Assembly: GCF_022429645.1 (NCBI RefSeq)
Contig: NZ_CP092480.1
Span: 2,896,501-2,960,500, forward strand
Origin: Lutibacter sp. A80
GTDB lineage: Bacteria; Bacteroidota; Bacteroidia; Flavobacteriales; Flavobacteriaceae
Direction: 5' to 3'
DNA length: 64,000 bases
This document shows, piece by piece, positions 44,978-53,584 of the stretch. Both the position numbers and the translations under genes were made by a program. The notes under the pieces are model-generated. The model made no database searches. It saw only the letters and a program-made list of their open reading frames with translations, and had not been told where the DNA came from. Numbering within the stretch: position 1 is the stretch's first letter; each line of letters begins with the position of its first letter.

Positions 44978-45880
44978 TTAATTTCCTTTTCTCATTTTCA
45001 CCATTTTCTGAATCATGTCATAGGTTTTACGTAATTCTTCTTCACTCATATTTTGCATTTCTTCATCAGATTCATCTGCTAATGATATTTTTTTCCATTC
45101 TTCAAAAGACATTTTACTTAGCATATCCATTTTCTCGTCTATGTCTTCCATATCATCCATATTAAAATTCATATCTTCATTATCAAAAAAGCTTTCTTCC
45201 TTTTTTATTGGAAAATCAGGAAGTTTAAAATGTTTATCAGGGACAGCTATATTAAATTCAATTTTTGTTGCTTTTTTTGAAGTTGTAACTCCCATAACAG
45301 TAGTCTCAATTTTAAGTGTAATATGTTTATGCACCCATTGTTTTACTCCCATAGCTTCCCAAATTTCACATGGATAGCCCATATAATTTTCTTCGCCAAT
45401 TTTTTTACCTCCTAGGTCTTTTATCATTTCTTTTCCTGCGTCTCCAGCATCAGAGTCTGGATGAAATGCAGTTATCATGTCAATAGGGATAGAACGCCTT
45501 GCTGTTATTTCTTTTCTGTTAAAATCTACTGTATACCATTGACCATTATCTAATTTGTTTATAGTGTGTTTGGTGGTTGTTTCTTCTTTTGTTTTTCCAA
45601 ATATTTTAATATGGGTTGTTTCAGATGATTTTTCATCTTTTAATTCTATTGCACCCCAATCTTTAAAATATATTATTTCAGTTCCTATTCCTGTCATTGT
45701 GCTTCCTAATACTTTACCTGAAATAGTAGAAGTAAAATGAATAATTCCAGATTCTACTTGATAGCGTTTTAGTTTATTTTGTTCGGTTTTAATTGATAAA
45801 CTATCAGCAGGTTTATTTTCGTTTCCTTTGCAACTTATAGTTACTATAAATAATGCGAGTATGATGCTTAGTTTTTTCAT
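44978..45880 (-). CDS. Lipoprotein with DUF4412-like domain and acidic, Met-rich tail
   Basis: 300 residues. Lipobox TISCKGN (Cys17). The core (about 38-215: YQVESGIIHFTSTISGKV, IGTEIIYFKDWGAIELKDE, IGEENYMGYPCEIWEAMGVKQWVHKHITLK) resembles the N-terminal part of the 42497-43600 product. The last about 80 residues are strongly acidic and rich in Met (FNMDDMEDIDEKMDML, EEMQNMSEEELRKTYDMIQK), unusual for an envelope lipoprotein and possibly metal- or protein-binding. Part of the operon (17 bp spacing on both sides). Confidence 0.72.
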   Translation of the reverse strand: MKKLSIILALFIVTISCKGNENKPADSLSIKTEQNKLKRYQVESGIIHFTSTISGKVLGSTMTGIGTEIIYFKDWGAIELKDEKSSETTHIKIFGKTKEETTTKHTINKLDNGQWYTVDFNRKEITARRSIPIDMITAFHPDSDAGDAGKEMIKDLGGKKIGEENYMGYPCEIWEAMGVKQWVHKHITLKIETTVMGVTTSKKATKIEFNIAVPDKHFKLPDFPIKKEESFFDNEDMNFNMDDMEDIDEKMDMLSKMSFEEWKKISLADESDEEMQNMSEEELRKTYDMIQKMVKMRKGN

Positions 45881-45897
45881 TTTTTTATGATTTTATA

Positions 45898-47607
45898 TTA
45901 TTTAAGGACTTTCAAAATTGTGGTTTCATACGGGTAAAGTGTTTCGCCACCATTTCTAAAATCTGCTTTATCGCGTTCTACACCTTCATTTCCGGAGTCT
46001 AAATCGCAAGTAAAAGTTCCTCGGATTTCTAAATTATTAGATTCACTATGAACGGATCCATCGTAATTGTATGTCACATATTTAATGGTAAGTTTATTAT
46101 TGTCGTTTTTATCAATATCTAGAATCTGCATTTTACCCATATTGCCATCTGAAGTTGCATAAATTATAACAGTGCCTGGTCCGTTTACAATACCGGTATT
46201 ATTTGACATTGGAATATTAAAACTATCTGGGAGCGATTCTAACTTTGCTCCAATTGTTTTTTTATCTAGCTGATCAAAATTAGAATTTCCATTATTGCTA
46301 TTTGAATTGTTAGAACTTGAATTAGAATTTCCAGAAAATTTCACAAATTCTACTCTTCTGTTATTGGCTTTTCCTTCTGGGGTGCTGTTATTATCTATTG
46401 GTTTAGATTCTCCAAAACCATCAAATTTAAGTCTGTTTGAAGCAATTCCCATTTCTATTAATTTATCCATCACAGATTTTCCTCTGGCTTTAGATAATGT
46501 CATATTTGTGTCGTCTCCACCATCGCTGTCTGTATGACCTTCAACACTAAAATTGATTTCAGGATTTTTTCGCATTAAATCGTAGATTTCATTAATTGGC
46601 CCCATACTTTCGGCTTTTAATGTGGCTTTGTTTACATCGAATTTAATTCCGTTTACTACAATTTTTCCTTCTGATAAAAATCTGTCGTAGTATTTTACAC
46701 CACCTTTAGCGATACGGACATTTTTGACATATTGATGTACTTTATCTGCAGAATAGCCATCCATATTTAATGTAATTCCTGTAGGGTTAAAACCTATATG
46801 CGGTATATTTATTAATCTTTCGTCATTTAAATATATTTTAAGTTTGTCTTTTGTAACGGCAACTGAAAAATGACGCCACCCACCTTTTGATAGGCTTTTT
46901 GAATAAGGGCCTGAACTTTCATCATAGGCAATACTCTTTGAATAGAAATATATACTATGTCCAATAGACCTCTGGTTTTTATCATCATAGAATTGGAAAA
47001 ATAGTCTGTGGGGATTTTCTGGTTGAAAATAAGCATCTAACTCAACAGTAAAAACTTCTGGAAGATAATCTTCTTTCGAATTTTTTAAGTAAGGCACAAT
47101 AGTTCCTCCATTTGGGAATATGACAACTTTTTCTCCATCAACTTCTGCTATTTCTGCATTTCCATCAGCTAAATCCCATTTACTTGGAAACTCTCCATTT
47201 TCTTCATCGGTACTTGGGCTGTCTTCAAAAATTACAGTGTCTCCTGGTACAAAATCAAACTTACTCCAAACTACGTTTGGTTTATTTACTGTAGTTCCAT
47301 TTTGTTGTGAAGTATCTTGGTTATTAGGATTGTTGGCTTGTGTGTTTTGGTTGGTATTTTCATTTCCTTTCTCATTATTAGTGCCGTTTTTAGTTTTACC
47401 ATCTAATACATCTTCAGCCTTATCAAATTGTTTGTCAATTTTTTTATTCATTCGGCGTTCAGCACGTTTTTCGGCTTCTTGTTCAATTTTCTTTTCAGCT
47501 TTTTCTTTTAGCTTTTTTAAAAATTGCGCTTCTACTTGATGTGGGATTAAAAATAATAATCCAAAAATCAATAAAATTTTAGTGAGTAATAGTTGCTTGC
47601 TTTTCAT
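45898..47607 (-). CDS. OmpA-family protein with LamG-like region and novel C-terminal domain
   Basis: 569 residues. Signal peptide (1-27), a charged Lys/Glu coiled coil (29-70), an Asn/Gln/Thr linker (73-110), a concanavalin/LamG-like beta region (about 115-300), an OmpA peptidoglycan-binding domain (about 312-424 with GHTDSDGGDDTNMTLSKARG and NNRRVEF), an Asn/Ser linker (425-445) and a C-terminal domain (about 473-569) that resembles the end of the 42497-43600 product. There is no outer-membrane barrel, so it is probably periplasmic or surface-anchored by peptidoglycan. First gene of the eight-gene operon, 129 bp after the TPR-LuxR regulator. Confidence 0.85.
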   Translation of the reverse strand: MKSKQLLLTKILLIFGLLFLIPHQVEAQFLKKLKEKAEKKIEQEAEKRAERRMNKKIDKQFDKAEDVLDGKTKNGTNNEKGNENTNQNTQANNPNNQDTSQQNGTTVNKPNVVWSKFDFVPGDTVIFEDSPSTDEENGEFPSKWDLADGNAEIAEVDGEKVVIFPNGGTIVPYLKNSKEDYLPEVFTVELDAYFQPENPHRLFFQFYDDKNQRSIGHSIYFYSKSIAYDESSGPYSKSLSKGGWRHFSVAVTKDKLKIYLNDERLINIPHIGFNPTGITLNMDGYSADKVHQYVKNVRIAKGGVKYYDRFLSEGKIVVNGIKFDVNKATLKAESMGPINEIYDLMRKNPEINFSVEGHTDSDGGDDTNMTLSKARGKSVMDKLIEMGIASNRLKFDGFGESKPIDNNSTPEGKANNRRVEFVKFSGNSNSSSNNSNSNNGNSNFDQLDKKTIGAKLESLPDSFNIPMSNNTGIVNGPGTVIIYATSDGNMGKMQILDIDKNDNNKLTIKYVTYNYDGSVHSESNNLEIRGTFTCDLDSGNEGVERDKADFRNGGETLYPYETTILKVLK

Positions 47608-47684
47608 TTTTAGTAATTTTTTAATTATAGTATAAAATTACTTTAACAAACTATTTTGGCATTCATTTGTTTAAGTGATAAAGC

Positions 47685-47700
47685 TCACCCTTTGGGGTGA
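47685..47700. promoter_or_regulatory. Palindrome between regulator and envelope operon
   Basis: TCACCC-TTTG-GGGTGA, perfect 6-bp arms, the only G+C-rich block in the 129-bp gap. It has no T-run, so it may be an operator for the adjacent LuxR-type regulator rather than a terminator. A -7-like TAGTTTG lies closer to the OmpA gene on the minus strand (about 47647-47653). Confidence 0.45.
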
Positions 47701-47736
47701 TTTTACAACTAGAAGGTTAATAAAATAGGAGTTTTT

Positions 47737-49329
47737 TTAGATGCCAATCTTTTTTAAAGCTTGAATTCTGTTTTTAACGTCAAGTTTTAAATAGATGTTT
47801 TTTATGTGTGTTTTTACAGTGTTTTGAGAGACGAAAAGTTTTTCGGCAATTTCAATATTTGAATACCCTTTTGAAATAAGCGTTAAAACTTCAATTTCTC
47901 TTTTAGATAAATCAAATTCGCTATATTTTTCTATAAAAGATTGTTTTGAAGCTTCAGTTTTAGTTTCAACTTTATTTTTTAATAGGTTAATTTGATTCAG
48001 ATAATTTTGTAGTTCTGAGTTTTTTTGCTGTATTTCTAAATCAGAATTTTTTCTGTAAAGATTTAATAGATACAATAAACCAAAAATACCTAATAAAGCA
48101 ATTGACGAAATAATAATTAGTCTATTGAATGATGCTTTGGCTTTATTCTTACTTTTTTCATTTTCTAAAGCCAATTGTTGTATTTGTTGATCTTTTTTAG
48201 CAGTTTCATATTCAATTTGCGTACTTATAATGTTTCTTTGTGAAGATTCATTTAAAATACTATCTTGAAAAGTTGATGCAATTTTTTGTGCTTCTAGCGC
48301 TTTTTCAAAGTTTTTTGTAAGTGTAAAATATTCTACTAAAGCTTGATAGCCCAATGTTATATTTTCTTTAGATTTTATAATTTGTGCATTATTTAGTCCT
48401 AATATTATGTTTTCTTTTGCATTTTTATAATCGCCTAAGTTTAATTGGTTTTTACCAATATTTATTAAGGTGTTGCTTAAGTATCTAATATTGTTAGACT
48501 TTGTAAATGAAGGTATTGCTTCTTTGTAGGATGCTGTAGATTTATTGTAATCTCCTTTTTTTTGGAATAATAATCCTAATAAATTATAGCGTATAGCTTC
48601 GCTAGATTTATGGTTGTGTTTAATTGTTAATTGTAATGCTTTATCTATATAGTAATAAGCAGAGTCGTATTCTTTTTGATATAAGTATGCTTCTCCAATA
48701 TTTGATAAACTATACTCTTGACCTTTAATGTTTTCGTTTTTAAAATCTAAGGCATATACTTTTTTAAAGTAATATAATGCCTTATCGTATTCTTTAGTTT
48801 CAATAAAAACATTTCCAATTCCATTTAAAGCAATTGTAATACTTCTTTCGTGATTTATTTTTTCTGAAAAATCTAATGCTTGAAAATAATATTTAAAGGC
48901 TTCTTTTTCTAGATTTAACTTCCTGTAGCTTACTCCTAAATTATTTAAACATTTTATAATTAGTAAAGTGTCAGAAGCTTTATTTAAATAATTGAGAGCT
49001 CTTTTATGGTAAGTTACAGATTTGCTAAAGTTGTTACTGTAACGTGCAACCAAGCCTCTTCTGTCATAACTTTCACCCAAGCCTTTTAAATACAGTAGTT
49101 CTTCTGAAACTTTAATTGCTTCATCTAAAATTGCTTCGTTGGTAAGTTTGTTTCTATGGGCCGTTTTATAAAGTTCAATTAAAGCATCAACTTTTTCTGT
49201 AGTATTGTGTTTTACTTTTAACTCAATAAAAGTACTATCTATTGTTTTTGAAGTTAACTTTTGAGCAAGACCATTTTGGATACTAAAAATTATAATAAGT
49301 ATATAAAAATAGTTGCTAGTTTTAAACAT
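47737..49329 (-). CDS. Membrane-anchored TPR regulator with LuxR-type HTH
   Basis: 530 residues. Signal-like N-terminus (1-23), seven or more TPR units in the periplasm (about 85-345, for example [22 protein letters not shown]), a membrane helix (403-424), a cytoplasmic coiled coil (428-460) and a C-terminal LuxR/GerE HTH (472-530: [22 protein letters not shown] then [20 protein letters not shown]). This one-component layout is common in Flavobacteria and suits sensing of periplasmic protein or peptide signals. It sits directly upstream of the eight-gene envelope operon, its likely target (inference). Confidence 0.88.
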   Translation of the reverse strand: MFKTSNYFYILIIIFSIQNGLAQKLTSKTIDSTFIELKVKHNTTEKVDALIELYKTAHRNKLTNEAILDEAIKVSEELLYLKGLGESYDRRGLVARYSNNFSKSVTYHKRALNYLNKASDTLLIIKCLNNLGVSYRKLNLEKEAFKYYFQALDFSEKINHERSITIALNGIGNVFIETKEYDKALYYFKKVYALDFKNENIKGQEYSLSNIGEAYLYQKEYDSAYYYIDKALQLTIKHNHKSSEAIRYNLLGLLFQKKGDYNKSTASYKEAIPSFTKSNNIRYLSNTLINIGKNQLNLGDYKNAKENIILGLNNAQIIKSKENITLGYQALVEYFTLTKNFEKALEAQKIASTFQDSILNESSQRNIISTQIEYETAKKDQQIQQLALENEKSKNKAKASFNRLIIISSIALLGIFGLLYLLNLYRKNSDLEIQQKNSELQNYLNQINLLKNKVETKTEASKQSFIEKYSEFDLSKREIEVLTLISKGYSNIEIAEKLFVSQNTVKTHIKNIYLKLDVKNRIQALKKIGI

Positions 49330-49348
49330 GGTTTAAAATCTGAATAAT

Positions 49349-49376
49349 TGCCTTTTTGTAAAATTACAAAAAGGCA
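49349..49376. terminator. Hairpin between DUF3109 and regulator genes
   Basis: The arms TGCCTTTTTGTAA and TTACAAAAAGGCA form a perfect 13-bp dyad, 32 bp after the DUF3109 stop. There is no additional T-run beyond the arm; the T-rich arm itself may give termination. Confidence 0.6.
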
Positions 49377-49408
49377 TACCCGTCTATGGAACTTAAGTTA
49401 CATATAGA

Positions 49409-49975
49409 TTAGAATTTGTGATTTTCTGCCACTTTTTCTAATTCAGCATACCAATCTTTTCCAAATTTTCTAATTAAAGCTTCTTTTACAAATTTATATA
49501 CAGGTACTTGAAGTTCTTTTCCAAGCGTACAAGCATCATCACAAATAGGCCATTTATGATAATTTACTGCGGAAAACTCGCTGTAATTCATAATTCTAAC
49601 TGGATATAAATGGCAAGAAATAGGTTTTTTCCATTTAATTAAACCTTGATTGTAAGCTTCTTCGATTCCGCATTTAGCAGTATTATTGTCATCAAAAGTT
49701 ACAAAAGCACAATCTTTACCATCTATTAAGGTTGTTTCATACTCCCCTTCATTGGTAATAAATAAACCTTGATCTTCAATAGCTTTTATGCCTTCTTCGC
49801 GTAAAAAAGGTTTAACTTTTGGATAAATATCCAATAAAATTTGAAGTTCACTTTCTTCTAATGGTGCTCCAGCTTCACCATCTATACAACACTTGCCCTT
49901 GCAAGCATTTAAATTGCAAACAAAATCTTTTTCGATAATGTCTTCTGAGACTATTGTTTTTCCTAATTGAAACAT
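49409..49975 (-). CDS. DUF3109 Cys-cluster protein
   Basis: 188 residues with the DUF3109 / YkgJ-like cysteine cluster: Cys20, Cys25, Cys29 and Cys30 in VCNLNACKGKCCIDGEAGAP, later Cys residues in DGKDCAFV, KCGIEEA and SCHLYPVRI, and CDDACTLGKEL near 144-154. The pattern suggests binding of zinc or an Fe-S cluster; the function is unknown. Its -7 element TAGTTTTG ends 4 nt before the ATG, so the mRNA is predicted to be leaderless. Confidence 0.88.
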   Translation of the reverse strand: MFQLGKTIVSEDIIEKDFVCNLNACKGKCCIDGEAGAPLEESELQILLDIYPKVKPFLREEGIKAIEDQGLFITNEGEYETTLIDGKDCAFVTFDDNNTAKCGIEEAYNQGLIKWKKPISCHLYPVRIMNYSEFSAVNYHKWPICDDACTLGKELQVPVYKFVKEALIRKFGKDWYAELEKVAENHKF

Positions 49976-49979
49976 TTTG

Positions 49980-50038
49980 CAAAACTAAACTTTTTTATGC
50001 TAAATTTGTTATTATTATTAAAGGATTATCTACTTTTG
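49980..50038. promoter_or_regulatory. Divergent promoters for DUF3109 and marC
   Basis: Minus strand: TAGTTTTG (49987-49980), 4 nt before the DUF3109 ATG. Plus strand: TTTG -33 (50005-50008), 22-bp gap, -7 TACTTTTG (50031-50038), about 27 bp before the marC ATG at 50066. The plus promoter rules out the earlier in-frame start at 49967. Confidence 0.72.
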
Positions 50039-50065
50039 CCGACCCTTAATTTAAATGGTATTGAT

Positions 50066-50656
50066 ATGTTAATTAATTTTAAAGAAATACTTACTGCAAC
50101 TATGGTATTATTTGCGGTTATAGATGTAATTGGAAATATTCCAATTATTATTGATTTACGTGCAAAATTTGGACAAATTCAATCTGAAAAAGCTTCTATT
50201 ATTGCGGGTGTAATAATGATTGCCTTTTTATATTTAGGAACAAGTATTCTAAATTTAATTGGAATTGATGTTAATTCTTTTGCTGTTGCAGGTGCCTTAA
50301 TTTTATTTTTTATTGCATTAGAGATGATTTTAGGTGTTTCGCTTTATAAAGAAGAAGAAACAAATGCAAGAACAATTTCTGTTTTTCCATTAGCATTTCC
50401 TTTAATTGCAGGCCCTGGAAGTTTAACAACCTTACTTTCTTTACGTTCCGAATTTGCTACTGTTAATATTTTAATTGCAATAATTATTAATTTGTTTTTT
50501 ATGTATACTGTGCTTAAGACTTCTAATAAACTAGGTAAATTTATTGGCGATAATGGTATTTTAATTATTAGAAAAGTTTTTGGAGTAATTTTACTAGCTA
50601 TTTCGGTAAAATTATTTACTTCAAACATTCAAGATTTAATGTCTTTAAATTTATAG
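50066..50656 (+). CDS. MarC-family integral membrane protein
   Basis: 196 residues from the ATG at 50066. A longer frame back to 49967 would begin upstream of the promoter and adds a spurious Leu-rich segment, so it is rejected. Six predicted helices with the family pattern: FAVIDVIGNIPIIIDL near 16-31, FPLAFPLIAGPGSLTTLLSL near 108-127, and the C-terminal helix IRKVFGVILLAISVKLF. MarC proteins are inner-membrane proteins of unknown transport role, once linked (wrongly) to multiple antibiotic resistance. The flavoprotein gene starts 1 bp after its stop. Confidence 0.9.
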   Translation: MLINFKEILTATMVLFAVIDVIGNIPIIIDLRAKFGQIQSEKASIIAGVIMIAFLYLGTSILNLIGIDVNSFAVAGALILFFIALEMILGVSLYKEEETNARTISVFPLAFPLIAGPGSLTTLLSLRSEFATVNILIAIIINLFFMYTVLKTSNKLGKFIGDNGILIIRKVFGVILLAISVKLFTSNIQDLMSLNL

Positions 50657-50657
50657 T

Positions 50658-51269
50658 ATGAAATATTTCGATGTTTTAATTATTGGTGGAAGTGCAGCAG
50701 GTTTATCTAGTGCCTTAATTTTAGGTTCTGCAATAAAAAAACCGTTTGCTGAAGGAAAAAAAATAGGAATTATAACGCATCAAAAAACTTCTGCATTAAA
50801 TAATGCTGAGTTAAATAATGTATTAGGTTTTGATAAAGGAACCAAAGGAGGTGCTATTCTTAAAAAAGGATTATTGCAATTAGCAGAAGATTTTCCTCAT
50901 ATCGAACAAATAGAAAAAGAAAAAGTGGTTTCTGTAACTGGTTCTACACCTAATTTTATAGTTAAAACCAATAAAAATGAATATAGTGCAGCTATAATTG
51001 TTATGGCAATTGGACCTTCAAATTTATTTAATATTGAAGGTTTAACAGAGTATGTAACGCCACATACAAGTATTCCTCCACAAAAAGAGAAAATAATGCT
51101 AAAAAACAACAATCATTTAGTTAAAGATGGACTTTATGTGGCAGGTGTTTTGGCAGGTTGGAGAAGTCAATACGCAATAGCTGCAGGGAGTGGAGCTTTA
51201 GTTGCTACAGATATTTTAACTTTATGGAATAACGGAAACCACACTATGGTTCACGATGTTATTGAGTAA
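50658..51269 (+). CDS. Thioredoxin-reductase-like FAD/NAD(P) oxidoreductase (short)
   Basis: 203 residues. The N-terminal FAD motif is VLIIGGSAAGLSSALILG (about 6-23, a G-x-S-x-x-G variant) and the C-terminal flavin-binding part is DGLYVAGVLAGWRSQYAIAAGSGALVATDIL (about 157-187). It lacks the NADPH-binding insertion and the redox CxxC of true thioredoxin reductases (about 310 residues), so it is a single-nucleotide-domain member of unknown substrate. Coupled to marC (1 bp). Confidence 0.72.
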   Translation: MKYFDVLIIGGSAAGLSSALILGSAIKKPFAEGKKIGIITHQKTSALNNAELNNVLGFDKGTKGGAILKKGLLQLAEDFPHIEQIEKEKVVSVTGSTPNFIVKTNKNEYSAAIIVMAIGPSNLFNIEGLTEYVTPHTSIPPQKEKIMLKNNNHLVKDGLYVAGVLAGWRSQYAIAAGSGALVATDILTLWNNGNHTMVHDVIE

Positions 51270-51283
51270 AAGTATTGTATATA

Positions 51284-51319
51284 AAAAACGCTATTATTTT
51301 ATAAGATAATAGCGTTTTT
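51284..51319. terminator. Bidirectional terminator
   Basis: The 14-bp arms AAAAACGCTATTAT (51284-51297) and ATAATAGCGTTTTT (51306-51319) have T-runs on both strands. It separates the flavoprotein gene from convergent sufD. Confidence 0.9.
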
Positions 51320-51345
51320 AAATAATTTATTTTTTTACTGCTGTT

Positions 51346-52668
51346 TTAAAAGTCAAAACCTAAATTAACACCTAAGTTTTTTGCAATTAGCATTGTAATT
51401 CTTGTTTTTAGTTGAGGTATTTTAATTTTTTCAACTACTTCATTTCCAAAGGCAAATAATAATAAAGCTTTAGCTTCTTTTTTAGGAATACCTCTAGATT
51501 GCATATAAAATAGTGCACTTTCGTCTAATTGACCAATAGTACAACCGTGAGAACATTTTACATCATCAGCAAAAATTTCTAATTGAGGTTTTGCATTAAT
51601 ACTAGCCCCATCATCAATTATAATATTGTTGTTTTGTTGAAAAGCATTTGTTTTTTGTGCAGCTTGTTGCACAATTACTTTTCCATTAAATACACCTGTA
51701 GATTTATCGGCATAAATTCCTTTATATAATTCGTGACTTTCACAATTAGGGAATTTATGATTAACCAAAGTGTGGTTATCTACATGTTGTTTATTATTTA
51801 GAATTGAGATACCGTTTAAATTAGATGTAATATATTCACCTTCTTGATGAAACTCTAAATTATTTCTCGTTAATTTTCCTCCAAAAGAATATGTATGAAC
51901 AGAGGCAACACTTTGTTGTTTTTGTGAAACAAAAGTACTGTCGATTAATGATGAATTTTCGGTGTCATTTTGAATTTTGTAAAAATCTATAATAGCACGT
52001 TTATGAGCGAAAATTTCTGTAACAGCATTAGTAAGTACAGTATTTTTTGATAGGTTTTGATGGCGTTCAATAATTTGGACATGAGAATTTTCTCCAACAA
52101 CTATTAAGTTTCTAGGGTTAAGCATTACTTCTGCTTCACTTCCTGTAGAGAAATGTAAAATTTGTATAGGTTTTGGTACAACGGTGTTTTTTGGAATATT
52201 AATAAAAGCTCCTTCAACCGAAAAAGCAGTATTTAATTCTGTTAAACTATTGCTTTTTTTTGCAATGGTATTGAAATAATTATCTACTACCATTTTATAT
52301 TTTGGACGCGTAAAGGCAGAAGATAATACACAAACATCGCATTCATCGTGTGTTGTGTTTGATAAAAAAGAGCTAAAAACACCATCAATAAAAACTAAAG
52401 TATAAGACTCTATTTCGTTTATTGAATATTCTCTTACATGTTTAAATTCAACAGCTTTTTTTGTTTCAGGAAAAAGGCTGTAGTCGTTTTTTAATAACGA
52501 GTTTAAGCTTGTATATTTCCATTCTTCATCTTTTTTAGTTGGAAAACCTTTTTTTTCGAAATTATGAATAGCTTTGGTTCTAATATTATGTGATTTAGAA
52601 TCTAAATCTAATCCACCTTTATTTTCAAATGCTAAGAATGAAGAAACTAATTTTTCTTTTAAATCCAT
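51346..52668 (-). CDS. sufD: Fe-S cluster assembly scaffold SufD
   Basis: 440 residues. The SufBD beta-helix core has EWKYTSLNSLLKNDY near 42-56 and the C-terminal signature ADDVKCSHGCTIGQLDESALFYMQSRGI (about 371-398), containing the conserved Cys and His at the SufB interface. It forms SufBC2D with SufB and SufC. Its start is 81 bp downstream of the sufC stop; that gap holds short TTTCAG-type repeats. No sufS or sufE follows; the terminator at 51284-51319 ends the operon. Confidence 0.95.
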   Translation of the reverse strand: MDLKEKLVSSFLAFENKGGLDLDSKSHNIRTKAIHNFEKKGFPTKKDEEWKYTSLNSLLKNDYSLFPETKKAVEFKHVREYSINEIESYTLVFIDGVFSSFLSNTTHDECDVCVLSSAFTRPKYKMVVDNYFNTIAKKSNSLTELNTAFSVEGAFINIPKNTVVPKPIQILHFSTGSEAEVMLNPRNLIVVGENSHVQIIERHQNLSKNTVLTNAVTEIFAHKRAIIDFYKIQNDTENSSLIDSTFVSQKQQSVASVHTYSFGGKLTRNNLEFHQEGEYITSNLNGISILNNKQHVDNHTLVNHKFPNCESHELYKGIYADKSTGVFNGKVIVQQAAQKTNAFQQNNNIIIDDGASINAKPQLEIFADDVKCSHGCTIGQLDESALFYMQSRGIPKKEAKALLLFAFGNEVVEKIKIPQLKTRITMLIAKNLGVNLGFDF

Positions 52669-52749
52669 TGTGATGTGAGTTTTCAGTTTTCAGTGCCAAT
52701 TTTTCAGTTTTAACTGTTTATTGTAACTGCAACTGTTTACTTTAATATT

Positions 52750-53487
52750 TTATTTTAACCAGTCGTAACCTTTAGCTTCTAGTTCTAAAGCTAATTCTTT
52801 TCCGCCAGATTTTACAATTTTACCATTGTATAAAACATGTACAAAATCTGGAACAATATAATCTAATAAACGCTGGTAATGCGTAATAACTAACACTGCA
52901 TTGTCTTTGCTTTTAAGTTTATTTACCCCATTTGCTACAACTTTTAAAGCGTCTATATCTAAGCCCGAATCTGTTTCATCTAAAATAGCAAGTTTAGGTT
53001 CCAACATTGCCATTTGAAAAATTTCGTTACGTTTTTTTTCACCTCCAGAAAAACCTTCATTTAAAGAACGTGATAAGAATTTTCTATCAATTTCTAATAA
53101 ATCGGCTTTTTCACGAATAAGTTTCAGCATATCTTTAGCTGGTAACTCTTCTAAACCTTTAGCTTTACGAGTTTCGTTAATTGCAGTTTTAATAAAGTTT
53201 GTAACGGTTACTCCAGGAATTTCAACAGGGTATTGAAAAGATAAGAATATACCTTTATGTGCTCTTTCTTCAGGAGCTAAATCTTCCAAGTCTTCGTTGT
53301 CTAAAACAACAGCGCCTTCTGTTACTTCAAATTCTTCTTTTCCGGCAATAACAGCTGAAAGTGTACTTTTTCCAGAACCATTTGGCCCCATTATAGCATG
53401 TACTTCACCTGGTTTTATTTCAAGATTTATACCTTTTAAAATCTCTTTATCGTTGATACTTGCGTGTAAATTTTTTACTTTTAACAT
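52750..53487 (-). CDS. sufC: Fe-S cluster assembly ATPase SufC
   Basis: 245 residues, an ABC-type ATPase. Walker A GPNGSGKST at 34-42, Q-loop FLSFQYPVEIPG near 86-97, signature LNEGFSGGEKKRNEI near 141-155, Walker B LAILDETDSGLD near 165-176. It drives conformational change in SufB-SufD during cluster building. Preceded by a 97-bp gap with an A/T-rich dyad. Confidence 0.97.
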   Translation of the reverse strand: MLKVKNLHASINDKEILKGINLEIKPGEVHAIMGPNGSGKSTLSAVIAGKEEFEVTEGAVVLDNEDLEDLAPEERAHKGIFLSFQYPVEIPGVTVTNFIKTAINETRKAKGLEELPAKDMLKLIREKADLLEIDRKFLSRSLNEGFSGGEKKRNEIFQMAMLEPKLAILDETDSGLDIDALKVVANGVNKLKSKDNAVLVITHYQRLLDYIVPDFVHVLYNGKIVKSGGKELALELEAKGYDWLK

Positions 53488-53584
53488 CTTAATTTATAAT
53501 TTGAATGTTTTAAAGTTGAGAGTTTTATAAGTTATAATTAGAACTTAAAACTTAAAACTTCGAACTTTTTAACTTTATGAACTT

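Noticed and set aside
45141-45377. Plus-strand frames antisense to the Met-rich lipoprotein
   Set aside because: Ser/Ile-rich complement of acidic/Met codons; a typical antisense artefact.
49967-50065. Longer N-terminus for MarC
   Set aside because: It would start upstream of a good promoter (-7 at 50031-50038) and overlap the divergent DUF3109 gene.
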